A model generated the notes under the pieces. That model ran no database searches, was not told the DNA's origin, and saw nothing but the letters and a program-made list of their open reading frames with translations. Shown piece after piece: positions 50,621-59,165 of a DNA stretch of 64,000 bases. Made by a program: the position numbers and the translations under genes. Positions within the stretch are counted from its first letter, which is position 1, and each line of letters opens with the position of its first letter. The stretch is from Coprococcus phoceensis (GTDB lineage: Bacteria > Bacillota > Clostridia > Lachnospirales > Lachnospiraceae), in assembly GCF_900104635.1 (NCBI RefSeq), contig NZ_FNWC01000007.1, forward strand, positions 1,153,421-1,217,420, written 5' to 3'.

Positions 50621-51076
50621 TTAGTTGTATTCCTTATTCGATTCAAAACCTATGGTGGCTGCTATGTCCGCATTCTCTGTGTTGCCCTTAAAGTTCTTGC
50701 AGGCAAACTGGAAGGAATCCATAAACAGCTCATACTCCTGTAACATCAGTAGCAGTAGGTCTTTCGAGAAGTCAGCTTCCTCATTATTAAGGTCAAGGGG
50801 TAAGCGGTTTAAAATACTGCTCATTGCATCACGAATCTGTAATTCCCTTTTATCCGTAATGTCTGTTTCGTATTCCTCTGCTTCGCCTTTGAGCCATTCC
50901 ACGGATACATGAAGTGCTTCTGAAAGTCCATCCAGCACCAGCTTCTTGGTGTTGTCGATTGTTCCGGCTTCATATCTCTGAATGGTGGAAGCTGTGACTC
51001 CCATCTTTTCAGCGACATAAGCTCCACAATGTCCGTGGCAGGATTGCTGAACAGCCCAAACCACAGATACCTCCAA
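50621..51076 (-). pseudogene. XRE-family regulator with replaced N-terminus
   Basis: From about residue 20 on, YVAEKMGVTASTIQRYEAGT is helix 2-3 of an XRE HTH followed by LDGLSEALHVSVEWLKGEAE and an ordinary C-terminal part (LLLMLQEYELFMDSFQFACK). The expected first helix (MKLKELREEK-like) is missing; the preceding ~19 codons (MEVSVVWAVQQSCHGHCG) look unrelated. So the gene has lost its 5' end at a junction with the relaxase remnant. Confidence 0.6.
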
Positions 51077-51084
51077 GACCGGTT

Positions 51085-51540
51085 ATGCCACCGGAAGCAG
51101 CCGCTTTCCCAAGACTTCAAAAAATCAAGGTTACTCTTGATAAGCAAAATCATCTTATCTTTGAAGCAGAGCGTGAACGGAATAAACTGGAGATTGAATT
51201 AAGCGATTTAAAGGGACTTGCAAGGCTTACCAAGAAGAAGGAGCTTGAAAACAGGATTGCCACCAAAACCGAGGAAATCCGAACCTTCAAAGCCGGACTA
51301 TCCGGTATCGTCAAACAGCATGGATTTGCAACGGTGCAGGATTTCTACACAGCATTCTATACCGCACAGCGTGCCAACGACGCATATGAGAAAGAATGTG
51401 CCAAGCGGGAGGAAGTCTATGGAGAGAAAGCCACTCCCAAAGCCGAATCAGTGCACGAAAAGTTACAGCGATATCAGGAAAAGGCTGACAGACAGAATGC
51501 CAACCAACCTCACCGAAACAGAGATAAAGGGGCGAGATAA
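51085..51540 (+). pseudogene. C-terminal fragment of a mobilisation relaxase
   Basis: 151 residues: coiled coil (FEAERERNKLEIELSDLKGL, KKKELENRIATKTEEIR) then VKQHGFATVQDFYTAFYTAQ and a RYQEKADRQNANQ/HRNRDKGAR tail. This is the usual end of MobA/MobL-type relaxases of Clostridia mobilisable elements. The relaxase catalytic N-terminus is not present. No ribosome binding site for the first ATG. Confidence 0.6.
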
Positions 51541-51557
51541 TCGCCCCATGCCACAAA

Positions 51558-51594
51558 AATAGCCGTATCCATACACATAATGGATGCGGCTATT
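51558..51594. terminator. bidirectional hairpin between relaxase remnant and XRE gene
   Basis: AATAGCCGTATCCAT pairs with ATGGATGCGGCTATT (one mismatch, 7-base loop). T-runs are short on both sides. It likely separates the convergent relaxase fragment and regulator gene. Confidence 0.65.
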
Positions 51595-51624
51595 TGAAGT
51601 ACATAGTATGCGTAAAGCTGAAAT

Positions 51625-52503
51625 TTATCTCTCAACCTCAACAATCAGCTCGGAGAATATGCCTGATATGTTGATTATATTTTCGGCAGTTTCGTTTTCT
51701 TCAAGCTCAACAATTTCTCCGTTTTTGCGGGTGATGAGCTTGCATTTTCTGCCGTTATTTGAGAGTTTGTAGTTATCTGCATTTTCAAGGTGAACAATCG
51801 CTTTCGCTTTGAACTGGTTTATATCAAGTTTTGTGCAGTTACCTGAAATAAAAATTTCGTAGTCAGTCTTTGCGGTAAACTCCAGACTTCCCTCTGTGTC
51901 CCGGATAAAAACCTTTTCTGCGTCGCCGTCGTACTCAAGTCGGCTGAGGCGTAAATCCTCAATAAGAAGTTCCTTAACGCTTGCTGAAACCTCTGTATGC
52001 TCGGTAAACTTTTCAGGGAGTAAAAGAGTAATATCCACGCTTTCCTGTGCTTCAAAACGGCTGACGCCCTTTTTATTTACAAGTTCAACATCCAACTTAT
52101 TACGCTTTTCGTCAAGTTTCACCTTGAAAAGAGAGCCAATTTCAGCAAGTATTTCGGAAGAAAGCACAATGTGGATTTTTTCATCCACACCTGTTTTGAT
52201 AGTAATTTTCCTTGCACCGCCCAAGTTTATATCAAAATGCTTGCCGGTGTCGATGTCATAAACTGTTTCGCTTTCGAAAACCACCGGCTTTTCTTCCTGT
52301 TTTTTGACCTCTTCAAGCACAAGCTCATCGAGAGTGAGATTGAAAAGCTCTGCGAGGATAATCATATTTTCAACATCAGGGAGACCTCGCTTGGTCTCCC
52401 ATTTTGTTATAGCTTGACGGCTTACTCCTATTTTCTCAGCAAGCTGTTCCTGAGAAAGTCCCTCTTTTAATCTGTACTGCTTTAATTTATCACCAAAATC
52501 CAT
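51625..52503 (-). CDS. XRE-family regulator with DUF4097-like beta-helix domain
   Basis: 292 residues from the ATG at 52503 (GGGAGA upstream). N-terminal HTH_3: LKQYRLKEGLSQEQLAEKIG, VSRQAITKWETKRGLPDVEN. The rest is repeated beta-strands (KITIKTGVDEKIHIVLSSEI; VDITLLLPEKFTEHTEVSAS) as in DUF4097 putative adhesin-like domains. It ends 21 bp... from the terminator side and lies directly downstream of the ABC permease gene on the same strand, so it probably controls that transporter. Confidence 0.8.
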   Translation of the reverse strand: MDFGDKLKQYRLKEGLSQEQLAEKIGVSRQAITKWETKRGLPDVENMIILAELFNLTLDELVLEEVKKQEEKPVVFESETVYDIDTGKHFDINLGGARKITIKTGVDEKIHIVLSSEILAEIGSLFKVKLDEKRNKLDVELVNKKGVSRFEAQESVDITLLLPEKFTEHTEVSASVKELLIEDLRLSRLEYDGDAEKVFIRDTEGSLEFTAKTDYEIFISGNCTKLDINQFKAKAIVHLENADNYKLSNNGRKCKLITRKNGEIVELEENETAENIINISGIFSELIVEVER

Positions 52504-52516
52504 TTTTGTCTCTCCC

Positions 52517-54844
52517 TTATTCCTTAATGAGTACATATGCTGAAATCTTTCTTATCGGCATACACAAAATAATACTTATCATAATGTTTACTAAAATCTG
52601 AGCTACTGCAAATAGCATTAAAAAGCCAAATGAAATCTCAATGTTATTTTTCATGACACCCAAAGTCTCAAAAATAAATTGATAGATAGCCGGCATATAA
52701 TAAATTGCCAAAAAGCTTGAAATCACAATTGCCACCATCGACACAGGCATAAATGAACCTGTTGTCTGTAAAATAAGCTGTGAACTTGTGTAGCCCATTG
52801 CTTTGTAAATACCTAACTCCTGTCTTCTTTTTACAAGCAGAGACTTGATAACAATATATAAAATAAATAACACAACGAGAATTGTTACCGCACAAATTGA
52901 TACTACAAGCACCACAGTGATACCCATATACATATCCTGTGCTTCAGTTTGAAGCTTGTAAGAATTCACTGTGTCTGCTACCAATGCAGAGTAATCGGAT
53001 TTATATTCCTTTGTAATCTTTTCGGCATTTTCAGCATTTTCAAGATACACATAGAGGTATGGAGTCTGATTTTGGTTAAAGAGACTGTTGTATCCTTCTA
53101 TGCTCAGTTCACAAAGCTCGCCCTGTAAATTTACGCTTTGCACAAAGCCTGTAACCTGAAAGCTTTTTGTGATACCGTCCACCGTCACGCTGACTGTATC
53201 ACCGATTTTAAAATTTTCTTCAAAAGCACTGCCCAAAGCGATTTCATCTGCATCTTTCGGATTTTCACCCATATAACATACATCATTTCTCACCTTTGAG
53301 AAGTCCTCGCAGGCAAAAGCAGTCACTGTTTTCTCTTCAATTTTAACAATTGCAGACATATATTTCAATGAATTTTGCACACGATTATCGTTACCAAGTT
53401 TTGACTCAAGCTCACTCATGCTGTCGCTTTTAGGATAAATAATCACATCTGCTACTTCGTCTGACAAAGCAGACATAAAATTATCCGGCTCAACTACTAC
53501 ATTGTAGAACAGTGTGCCTGAAAATGCTATGAGAACCGTCAGCACAAAAGACACCAGAAAGAGCATTATATTCTGTTTTGTAGAAGCTATCATCTGCTTT
53601 AAGACAAGCAGGAATTTTGTATTGCCTCTGGTTTCTTCAAACGGAAAATAATTTTTCTTTGTGTGCTTTGAACTTGTATTACCTCTTAAGCCGTCAATAG
53701 GCTGAGTTTTCTTGATTTTTCGTGCGGATATATATGTGAAGAACGAAACAACACCGCAAAGAATACAAGCCACACATACAAAGCTCAGCAAATCAAAGCT
53801 AACAGCAAACGAAAAACCTGACTGAACAGTAAGCATTGAGCAAAGCACGGGAAGTAAAGTGTAAGACAGACCAATGCCGAGAATTGCAAACAATAGCGAA
53901 ACAATAGCATAAGGCAGTGTGATACTCGCTACAATCTGAGCACTTGTATAACCCAGAGCTTTAAGCACGCTCATATTTGTAATTTCGGACTCAATAGCAT
54001 TTTTAACTTTGAAGTTACTTAGGAATACGCTAACTGCAAGGATGATTAGTGCAAAAGCGGTTAAAATAAGTACAAGCAGATCCGTAACCATTGTCCGTGT
54101 ACCCTTTACGCTTTCGCTGTCAAGAATTGATAAAGCCATAACACCTTTGTTCTCAATTGCTTTGCTGACATCATCTTTCACTTCATCAAGGCTTGCATCG
54201 CTCTTTACGCTCATTGAATATTCAACCACAGCCTTGTCACTATAAGAATCCGCAAGCTCTGCAAACTCTTCTTTTGGTAAATAGGCACACAGCAAACCCG
54301 AACCATAGTTGCCGTACTGCATTTCTTCAATCACACCTGCCACAGTGAAACTATGGGACTTGCCGTCAATTGCATAAACGATTTCGTCATTCAAAGCAAA
54401 TCCACCAAAGTTGGATACATAAAGTGGGATATAGATTGGATCGTCAACATTATTTTTGCTTTCACTCACAAGTTCATAATTGTTAAGAGTACGCTTGTCG
54501 TCAATGTTATAAAACACTGTGTTCATTGAAAAATCCGCACCATTGAAATCCTTGACAGTAGCTTCTGTCATAATAGCAGTATAGCTTTCGATTTTCTCTA
54601 CCTTTTCGATTTCATCAATTGCTTTTTCAAGTTCACTGCTGTTCTGGACCTCAGGAACAATTGCGTTGAGCATTGCGGTGCTTAACTTTTCAAACTTTGT
54701 ATCATAAGCCCTATCTACCTGACACAGCAAAACCGCTGCACAATTTAATATTAGAGCAGTTATCAGAATGATAACGCCGAATGATATAAAGGAGGTTTTT
54801 TCTTTTTTTAAGTTGTATAAAATCTGATTTGCTATTTTTTTCAT
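52517..54844 (-). CDS. FtsX-type ABC transporter permease
   Basis: 775 residues with FtsX/MacB_PCD layout: first helix (FISFGVIILITALILNCAAV), large extracytoplasmic domain, three helices (LLVLILTAFALIILAVSVFL; ITLPYAIVSLLFAILGIGLS), a second domain and the final helices (AQILVNIMISIILCMPIRKI). Families of this kind export or extract antimicrobial peptides or lipids. Its ATPase partner immediately upstream is truncated, so the transporter is probably inactive. Confidence 0.88.
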   Translation of the reverse strand: MKKIANQILYNLKKEKTSFISFGVIILITALILNCAAVLLCQVDRAYDTKFEKLSTAMLNAIVPEVQNSSELEKAIDEIEKVEKIESYTAIMTEATVKDFNGADFSMNTVFYNIDDKRTLNNYELVSESKNNVDDPIYIPLYVSNFGGFALNDEIVYAIDGKSHSFTVAGVIEEMQYGNYGSGLLCAYLPKEEFAELADSYSDKAVVEYSMSVKSDASLDEVKDDVSKAIENKGVMALSILDSESVKGTRTMVTDLLVLILTAFALIILAVSVFLSNFKVKNAIESEITNMSVLKALGYTSAQIVASITLPYAIVSLLFAILGIGLSYTLLPVLCSMLTVQSGFSFAVSFDLLSFVCVACILCGVVSFFTYISARKIKKTQPIDGLRGNTSSKHTKKNYFPFEETRGNTKFLLVLKQMIASTKQNIMLFLVSFVLTVLIAFSGTLFYNVVVEPDNFMSALSDEVADVIIYPKSDSMSELESKLGNDNRVQNSLKYMSAIVKIEEKTVTAFACEDFSKVRNDVCYMGENPKDADEIALGSAFEENFKIGDTVSVTVDGITKSFQVTGFVQSVNLQGELCELSIEGYNSLFNQNQTPYLYVYLENAENAEKITKEYKSDYSALVADTVNSYKLQTEAQDMYMGITVVLVVSICAVTILVVLFILYIVIKSLLVKRRQELGIYKAMGYTSSQLILQTTGSFMPVSMVAIVISSFLAIYYMPAIYQFIFETLGVMKNNIEISFGFLMLFAVAQILVNIMISIILCMPIRKISAYVLIKE

Positions 54845-54845
54845 A

Positions 54846-55088
54846 TTACCATCCCATCTCTGTTAAAAAGTTGTTTAGCTTTACTTCACGGTCTTTACTT
54901 TCATTTGTGTAACCCCCAAGGTCACACTCACCGTAGATCATGCCGTCCTTAACATATAACACACGGTTGCCTCTTAAGGCTGTTTTCTTGTCATGAGTTA
55001 CCAATATAATGCTCTGACCATCATTATGAAGCTTTGTAAAAACATCAAGAACCGCAGTTGAGTTATTTGAGTTCAGTGCACCTGTCGG
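54846..55088 (-). pseudogene. ABC transporter ATPase, 3' fragment, cut at the PTGAL motif
   Basis: Residues PTGALNSNNSTAVLDVFTKL and QSIILVTHDKKTAL (switch histidine), then RVLYVKDGMI, are the D-loop to H-loop end of an ABC ATPase. Walker A, signature and most of Walker B are absent: the usual DE before PTGAL is replaced by KLNL, encoded by foreign sequence. The break coincides with the start of the prophage, so the 5' part should lie beyond the right end of this window. Confidence 0.85.
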
Positions 55089-55119
55089 TAGGTTCAATTT
55101 AGTAGTATGAAAATCTCTG

Positions 55120-55179
55120 TTATTTTTTACGTATTTTACGTATATTTTTATTGACATTACGTAAAACACGTGTTATTAT
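55120..55179 (+). promoter_or_regulatory. hicAB promoter with TACGTA operator repeats
   Basis: TTGACA (55151-55156), 17-bp spacer, TATTAT (55174-55179), near-consensus sigma-A promoter. TACGTA palindromes occur at 55128-55133, 55137-55142 and 55158-55163, the last inside the spacer, and CACGTG-like ACACGTGT at 55166-55173. These are good candidates for HicB autorepression sites. AAGGAGG at 55188-55194 is the ribosome binding site of hicA. Confidence 0.75.
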
Positions 55180-55205
55180 ATACTTGTAAGGAGGAAACAA
55201 TACAA

Positions 55206-55388
55206 ATGAGATTTCGAGAAATTGAAAAAATAGTCCTCAATGACGGATGGGAGTTAGTAGATGTGAGAGGTTCACATCACCAATACAAACACCCAACCAA
55301 AACGGGAAAAGTTACAATCCCAAATCATCGAGGCGACATTCCTCAAAGGGTTGTCAACTCCATACTCAAACAGGCGGGTCTCAAATGA
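55206..55388 (+). CDS. hicA: HicA mRNA interferase toxin
   Basis: 60 residues from the ATG at 55206. VLNDGWELVDVRGSHHQYKH, KVTIPNHRGDIPQRVVNSIL: the YcfA/HicA dsRBD-like fold with catalytic histidine in GSHHQY. Followed by hicB after 33 bp. Cleaves mRNA when freed from HicB. Confidence 0.92.
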   Translation: MRFREIEKIVLNDGWELVDVRGSHHQYKHPTKTGKVTIPNHRGDIPQRVVNSILKQAGLK

Positions 55389-55421
55389 GACCTGCCACCC
55401 ATTAAAGAAAGGAGCGTTATC

Positions 55422-55823
55422 ATGAATTATATTTATCCTGCTGTTTTTTATCCGGAGGGCGACGGGAAATATTCAGTTATTTTCCCCGACCTCAATGATT
55501 TAGCAACTTACGGAGATAACCTTGCGGACGCTTTCGCAATGGCTCAAGAGGCTTGCGGTCAGTATTTATTCACATCCTTGCGTGATGGTGATGTTCTTCC
55601 CGCTCCGACCCCTCTTGATGCAGTTGAAAAGGACGAGGATGCAGCACTTGTCAATTTGATTTGTGTCAACCTCGACGAATACGCCCGTGCGTACAATGAC
55701 AAAGCGGTCAAGAAAACTTTGAGTATTCCTGCATGGCTCAATACTGCATGTGAAAATTACGGTATCAACTATTCAAAAGTTTTGCAGGATGCGTTGATTG
55801 CCAAAATTCAAGCACGTTCATAA
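55422..55823 (+). CDS. hicB: HicB antitoxin
   Basis: 133 residues. N-terminal partial RNase-H-like HicB fold (YPAVFYPEGDGKYSVIFPDL, LADAFAMAQEACGQYL) and a C-terminal DNA-binding part (LSIPAWLNTACENYGINYSK). AAAGGAGCG ribosome binding site. Neutralises HicA and probably represses the TACGTA-bearing promoter. Confidence 0.92.
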   Translation: MNYIYPAVFYPEGDGKYSVIFPDLNDLATYGDNLADAFAMAQEACGQYLFTSLRDGDVLPAPTPLDAVEKDEDAALVNLICVNLDEYARAYNDKAVKKTLSIPAWLNTACENYGINYSKVLQDALIAKIQARS

Positions 55824-55838
55824 ATCCATTATAGCACA

Positions 55839-55875
55839 AGGACGACACCCGTTTCCGGATGCCGTCCTCTTTTTT
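55839..55875. terminator. terminator between hicB and the phage late operon
   Basis: Stem AGGACGACACCC / GGATGCCGTCCT (with two mismatches, 6-base loop) followed by CTTTTTT on the plus strand and AAAA-flanked for the minus strand. Serves hicAB and probably also the convergent late operon that ends at 55888. Confidence 0.8.
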
Positions 55876-55887
55876 GTCTGTATGCTC

Positions 55888-56535
55888 TTATAACTGTTCA
55901 AACTGTACATGCTCCGATTCTCCGGAGAGGTAAAGGTCGCCGATTGTTCTGACCATCTTCTTTCCGTCTACAACATGAATCTCTTTCACATAATATGACT
56001 GTCCTCTGATAGCACGACCGCAGATGTTATCATTGCCCCACTCTGCCGAACGTCTGATATTGAGTGAGCCGTCACAAATAACAGTCACTCTCATTTTGCC
56101 CTGCGGGATGATGACCTTGTCCTCCTGCTCGTCCTCTGTTGCCTCGCCTGCCTCTGTATTCGCTCCATTTTCGCCGTTTTCCTGTTCGGTCGGTGGATTT
56201 GTCGCCTTGTCCTCGTTTGAGGCGTTCTCGTCGTCCTCTGCGTTCTCCTGCTGTGTTTCCTGTTCATTGTCTCCGGTGACTGCTGCCACGGTCTCACTGT
56301 CTACTGTTCCCGCAGGTGTTCCGTCCTCATTGAACGCCGGAATGCTGCCGTCCGGATTCGTCTGCAACGCTCCCTCCGGAACGTCATCCGTGAGCGAACC
56401 GATGACCTTTCCGGTTTCATCCCAAACGACGAGGCTCTCGTCCTTTGCTGCTGCCTTGAGTGCTGCATCAAGTTTCTTGTACTCTTTGCAGTCCTCTTTC
56501 TTGAACTCCGTTCCTTTGCCTAAATAGTATAACAT
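55888..56535 (-). CDS. phage protein with acidic low-complexity middle and SH3-like C-terminus
   Basis: 215 residues: an N-terminal ~65-residue domain (MLYYLGKGTEFKKEDCKEYK; ALKAAAKDESLVVWDETGKV), a Glu/Asn/Thr-rich linker (~90-145), and a C-terminal SH3b-like end (MRVTVICDGSLNIRRSAEWG, YYVKEIHVVDGKKMVRTIGD). The SH3-like end suggests cell-wall or polysaccharide binding. Last gene of the late operon, 11 bp after the lysin. Confidence 0.65.
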   Translation of the reverse strand: MLYYLGKGTEFKKEDCKEYKKLDAALKAAAKDESLVVWDETGKVIGSLTDDVPEGALQTNPDGSIPAFNEDGTPAGTVDSETVAAVTGDNEQETQQENAEDDENASNEDKATNPPTEQENGENGANTEAGEATEDEQEDKVIIPQGKMRVTVICDGSLNIRRSAEWGNDNICGRAIRGQSYYVKEIHVVDGKKMVRTIGDLYLSGESEHVQFEQL

Positions 56536-56546
56536 GATTATCCCTC

Positions 56547-57353
56547 CTATTTGCTCAAATATTTACTTGATGCATAACCGACGATATTCTTATAAACCAC
56601 ATACAACCATTTCACGCCGTTGTGGTCGTTATAATATCCATAGCACTGGACTTTCTCGCCGTTTTCCATTACCGCAAGGATTGACTTTCCTGTTCCTGCT
56701 CCCGCACGGAGGTTCAATCCGGATGCAGTCACCTTGTATGTTCCTGCAAGGCTCTTGTCGAATCCGTGTGCAACATCAACCTTTGTGTTGCTCTTGACTG
56801 GTGTTGTGTTGGATGCTCCCGCTCCGGATGACTTTGCACCGTCTGTGAGGTTTGTTGCTGTGTGAGCACCATCATTCAACAGAATATCTCCTGCAAGCAA
56901 ATACGCATCCGATGTCAGATATTTGTTTTCTGTCAGTACCTCGAATCCTGCTGCCTTGAGTGCTGCTCGCAGGTTTCCGGTATAACATGCCGTACTCACC
57001 TTTTTCAGTGCGTCAATCCCCAGTCTGTAACCTGCACCCTTTACGATTGCAGCGACACCGGATGAACAGTCTGCCTCACATGCAACTGTAATCTGTGCAG
57101 GGTCGAAATTTGAATCTGCAAGATTCGTCCAAAATGTACCCCTGTGAGACTGACAATATCCGATTTTATTATTGACTGCTGCTGCCTTTGCCATGCTCGC
57201 AATCATCGCTCTCACTTTTGCGTTCGGGTGACGGAGAACGCATTTCCACGGTCTACTATACCAATTTATAACCTGCCACTCTGTACCTGTTTGGTCTCCG
57301 GCTTTTCCTCCGGAGTATCTTCCGTTTTCGTCATGTCCGCAATTTGAAATCAT
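56547..57353 (-). CDS. phage endolysin (NlpC/P60-like cysteine peptidase or amidase) with SH3b domain
   Basis: 268 residues. N-terminal catalytic domain starts MISNCGHDENGRYSGGKAGD; catalytic Cys in CEADCSSGVAAIVKGAG (near residue 96) and His in LNDGAHTATNL. After a Ser/Thr-rich linker, an SH3b wall-binding domain (ASGLNLRAGAGTGKSILAVM, WLYVVYKNIVGYASSKYL). The overall pattern is that of the amidase_5/peptidoglycan amidohydrolase lysins of Clostridia phages. Confidence 0.85.
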   Translation of the reverse strand: MISNCGHDENGRYSGGKAGDQTGTEWQVINWYSRPWKCVLRHPNAKVRAMIASMAKAAAVNNKIGYCQSHRGTFWTNLADSNFDPAQITVACEADCSSGVAAIVKGAGYRLGIDALKKVSTACYTGNLRAALKAAGFEVLTENKYLTSDAYLLAGDILLNDGAHTATNLTDGAKSSGAGASNTTPVKSNTKVDVAHGFDKSLAGTYKVTASGLNLRAGAGTGKSILAVMENGEKVQCYGYYNDHNGVKWLYVVYKNIVGYASSKYLSK

Positions 57354-57733
57354 TTGTTTTCCTCCTTGTCAAAATCGTCTGCTTTGAATCCGCACAATTC
57401 CGGATTCTTTTCTTGTATCTTGTCATATATCATCAATCCCGCCACGATTAGAGGTGTACACCACCACATCACCGCAGCAGGAATTGAAATGATGAATCCG
57501 GTCAACCTTGTTATGTGTTTCCCGAATTTTGCCTCGTCCGTGTCAGAATAGCAATCCCCGTATTCTCTCATTTCTTCCCGAATTTCTCTGTCTAAATCAA
57601 AAGAAATTTTCCAAAAATACAGATTTACCGCCACCCATACGATGACAGCGACGATTGCATATATCAGCACGATTGTGTGTGCGTTTCCGGTTGCGAAATC
57701 ACATATCCTTTTCAACCGTTTCACCTGCCTCAC
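57350..57733 (-). CDS. phage membrane protein of the lysis cassette
   Basis: 127 residues with two membrane segments (TIVLIYAIVAVIVWVAVNLY and LTGFIISIPAAVMWWCTPLI) joined by a charged loop. Overlaps the lysin by 4 bp and the holin by 35 bp. May be a second holin or spanin-like protein; family not recognised. Confidence 0.6.
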   Translation of the reverse strand: MRQVKRLKRICDFATGNAHTIVLIYAIVAVIVWVAVNLYFWKISFDLDREIREEMREYGDCYSDTDEAKFGKHITRLTGFIISIPAAVMWWCTPLIVAGLMIYDKIQEKNPELCGFKADDFDKEENK

Positions 57734-58073
57734 CGCTCACAAGCGTCTGCATCGCTTTGTTGTTCTCAAGCATCTTTTTCATTCTCTCAAGTGCCTCGTC
57801 GACCATCATCGAAAAAGCCTCAAAAGAAATCACTCTCGCAAGCCATGCGAACCGTGCGACGAACATATCATATACATATCGCAGTTTGATTTGACCTGTA
57901 CCGCCTCCCAGTTCCTTTTCTGCCTTTGTGACTGCATAGAGCAGCCATTCTCTCACTTTGTTCAACTGTTTGTCTGACGGCATTTTCACGAAAACATATA
58001 CTGCATATCCTCCCGCTGCACATACTGCAATCAGACCCACAATCACAAACCAATTCTCGACGATGTATTTCAT
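57699..58073 (-). CDS. LL-H-type phage holin
   Basis: 124 residues: one N-terminal membrane helix (WFVIVGLIAVCAAGGYAVYV) then KVREWLLYAVTKAEKELGGG and FVARFAWLARVISFEAFSMM, the pattern of the phage_holin_6_1/LL-H family. Forms the lesion that releases or activates the lysin. Confidence 0.8.
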   Translation of the reverse strand: MKYIVENWFVIVGLIAVCAAGGYAVYVFVKMPSDKQLNKVREWLLYAVTKAEKELGGGTGQIKLRYVYDMFVARFAWLARVISFEAFSMMVDEALERMKKMLENNKAMQTLVSGEAGETVEKDM

Positions 58074-58423
58074 CCTTGTACCTCCTCGTCATCCTGTTCC
58101 GGTTCGTCATTGTGTTGTATTTCTCCGTTTGACTTTGTTCCCTTGACCGTTTTCACGGACTTAATGAGTGCCATTGCACCGCCCTCAACTGAAAGAAATC
58201 TGAATACATTCTCAATCAGTGTCGACGGTTCTGAACCCATCCGCAAAAACACAAATATCATCACGACTGTAAAGATAAATGCTGCAAGAATCAAAGTGAA
58301 TACAACACGTTTCATGAACAGACCGGACACCTTTTTGTCATGTCTCTCTTTTCGCTCTCTTATCCGATACATTCTTTTTAGATGCCGGATTCTGATGCGA
58401 CGTTCCTGTTCTGTCATTCTCAT
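58070..58423 (-). CDS. small phage membrane protein
   Basis: 117 residues, basic start (RIRIRHLKRMYRIRERKER), one membrane helix (VVFTLILAAFIFTVVMIFVF), acidic end (NDEPEQDDEEVQG). 4-bp overlap with the holin. Unknown function. Confidence 0.6.
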   Translation of the reverse strand: MRMTEQERRIRIRHLKRMYRIRERKERHDKKVSGLFMKRVVFTLILAAFIFTVVMIFVFLRMGSEPSTLIENVFRFLSVEGGAMALIKSVKTVKGTKSNGEIQHNDEPEQDDEEVQG

Positions 58424-58474
58424 GTATTGCCTCTTTTCTGTGAGGTTGATTCTTGCCCGTTTCCTGCCCTCCTG

Positions 58475-58780
58475 TTATCGGTCGGAATGCTGTTCTCCGT
58501 CCAGTCTCTTGTGATAACTCTTGAGTGACTGTTCCACAATGACAACACGCTCTCTCAATGTTTTCATCTCCTCACGGTTCTCTCTCGATTCCCGTTTGAT
58601 GTCTTTGAGGTCGTCTGCAATGTTCTCAAGTTTCACCATCACCATCGTGTCGGTTGTTGCTCTCTGTTCCGCATCTTCCTGTGTGTCCTTTTTCTCATTT
58701 CTCTGCTTTGAGCAGATACCGAAAAAAATCGCAAACGCAACAGATACTCCGGAGAGCAACAGGGAAATCTCAATCGTCAA
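58475..58780 (-). CDS. phage membrane/coiled-coil protein (XhlA-like layout)
   Basis: About 101 residues if started at the TTG at 58780 (LTIEISLLLSGVSVAFAIFF), a membrane helix followed by a coiled coil (MVMVKLENIADDLKDIKRES, MKTLRERVVIVEQSLKSY). The longer frame to 58858 runs inside the upstream gene and looks non-coding. The helix-plus-coil design is typical of small proteins near holins. Confidence 0.5.
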   Translation of the reverse strand: MTIEISLLLSGVSVAFAIFFGICSKQRNEKKDTQEDAEQRATTDTMVMVKLENIADDLKDIKRESRENREEMKTLRERVVIVEQSLKSYHKRLDGEQHSDR

Positions 58781-59015
58781 CGGCGTTCTCCTTTCCGAAC
58801 TCTGTCGCCTCGATGTCGTCGGTGTCGCAGTATTTCCGCATGTGATATTCGAGAACATCCATCTCCCTGTCTGTCTCCTCTACCTCCTGCCGGAGTTCCG
58901 CTCTGACCGTCTCCTCGATTTTCGACTGTTCAATGATTGTTTGCTGTTTTTTCACGATTGCCGATAGATTTTCCGTCACATCGCACAATCGTGATATTAT
59001 TTCAAGCGGACTCAT
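58770..59015 (-). CDS. small phage coiled-coil protein
   Basis: 81 residues, MSPLEIISRLCDVTENLSAI, QQTIIEQSKIEETVRAELRQ, an acidic end. ATGA overlap with the XkdX gene. Unknown function in the tail/lysis module. Confidence 0.65.
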   Translation of the reverse strand: MSPLEIISRLCDVTENLSAIVKKQQTIIEQSKIEETVRAELRQEVEETDREMDVLEYHMRKYCDTDDIEATEFGKENAVDD

Positions 59016-59164
59016 TCTGTATCACCGCCGGAGAATTTTTCTCCTGTGATATATTCATATTCATCCGCTGAAATACTGCCCTTTGCGACACGCTCGGAAA
59101 TCTGTTCCTTTGTGAGAGTGCCTTTTTTGTACATTCTTTTGAGACTTTCAACAAGTATTTTCAT
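59012..59164 (-). CDS. XkdX-family phage protein
   Basis: 50 residues: MKILVESLKRMYKKGTLTKE, QISERVAKGSISADEYEYIT, then GEKFSGGDTE. The GTLTKEQI...V.KG.IS..EY..ITGE pattern is the XkdX family, placed after tail-fibre genes in many Firmicutes phages. ATGA overlap with the next gene. Confidence 0.9.
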   Translation of the reverse strand: MKILVESLKRMYKKGTLTKEQISERVAKGSISADEYEYITGEKFSGGDTE

Positions 59165-59165
59165 A

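Noticed and set aside
50821..51153. 110-residue minus-strand frame at the XRE/relaxase junction
   Set aside because: Different frame of the XRE fragment; no coding character of its own.
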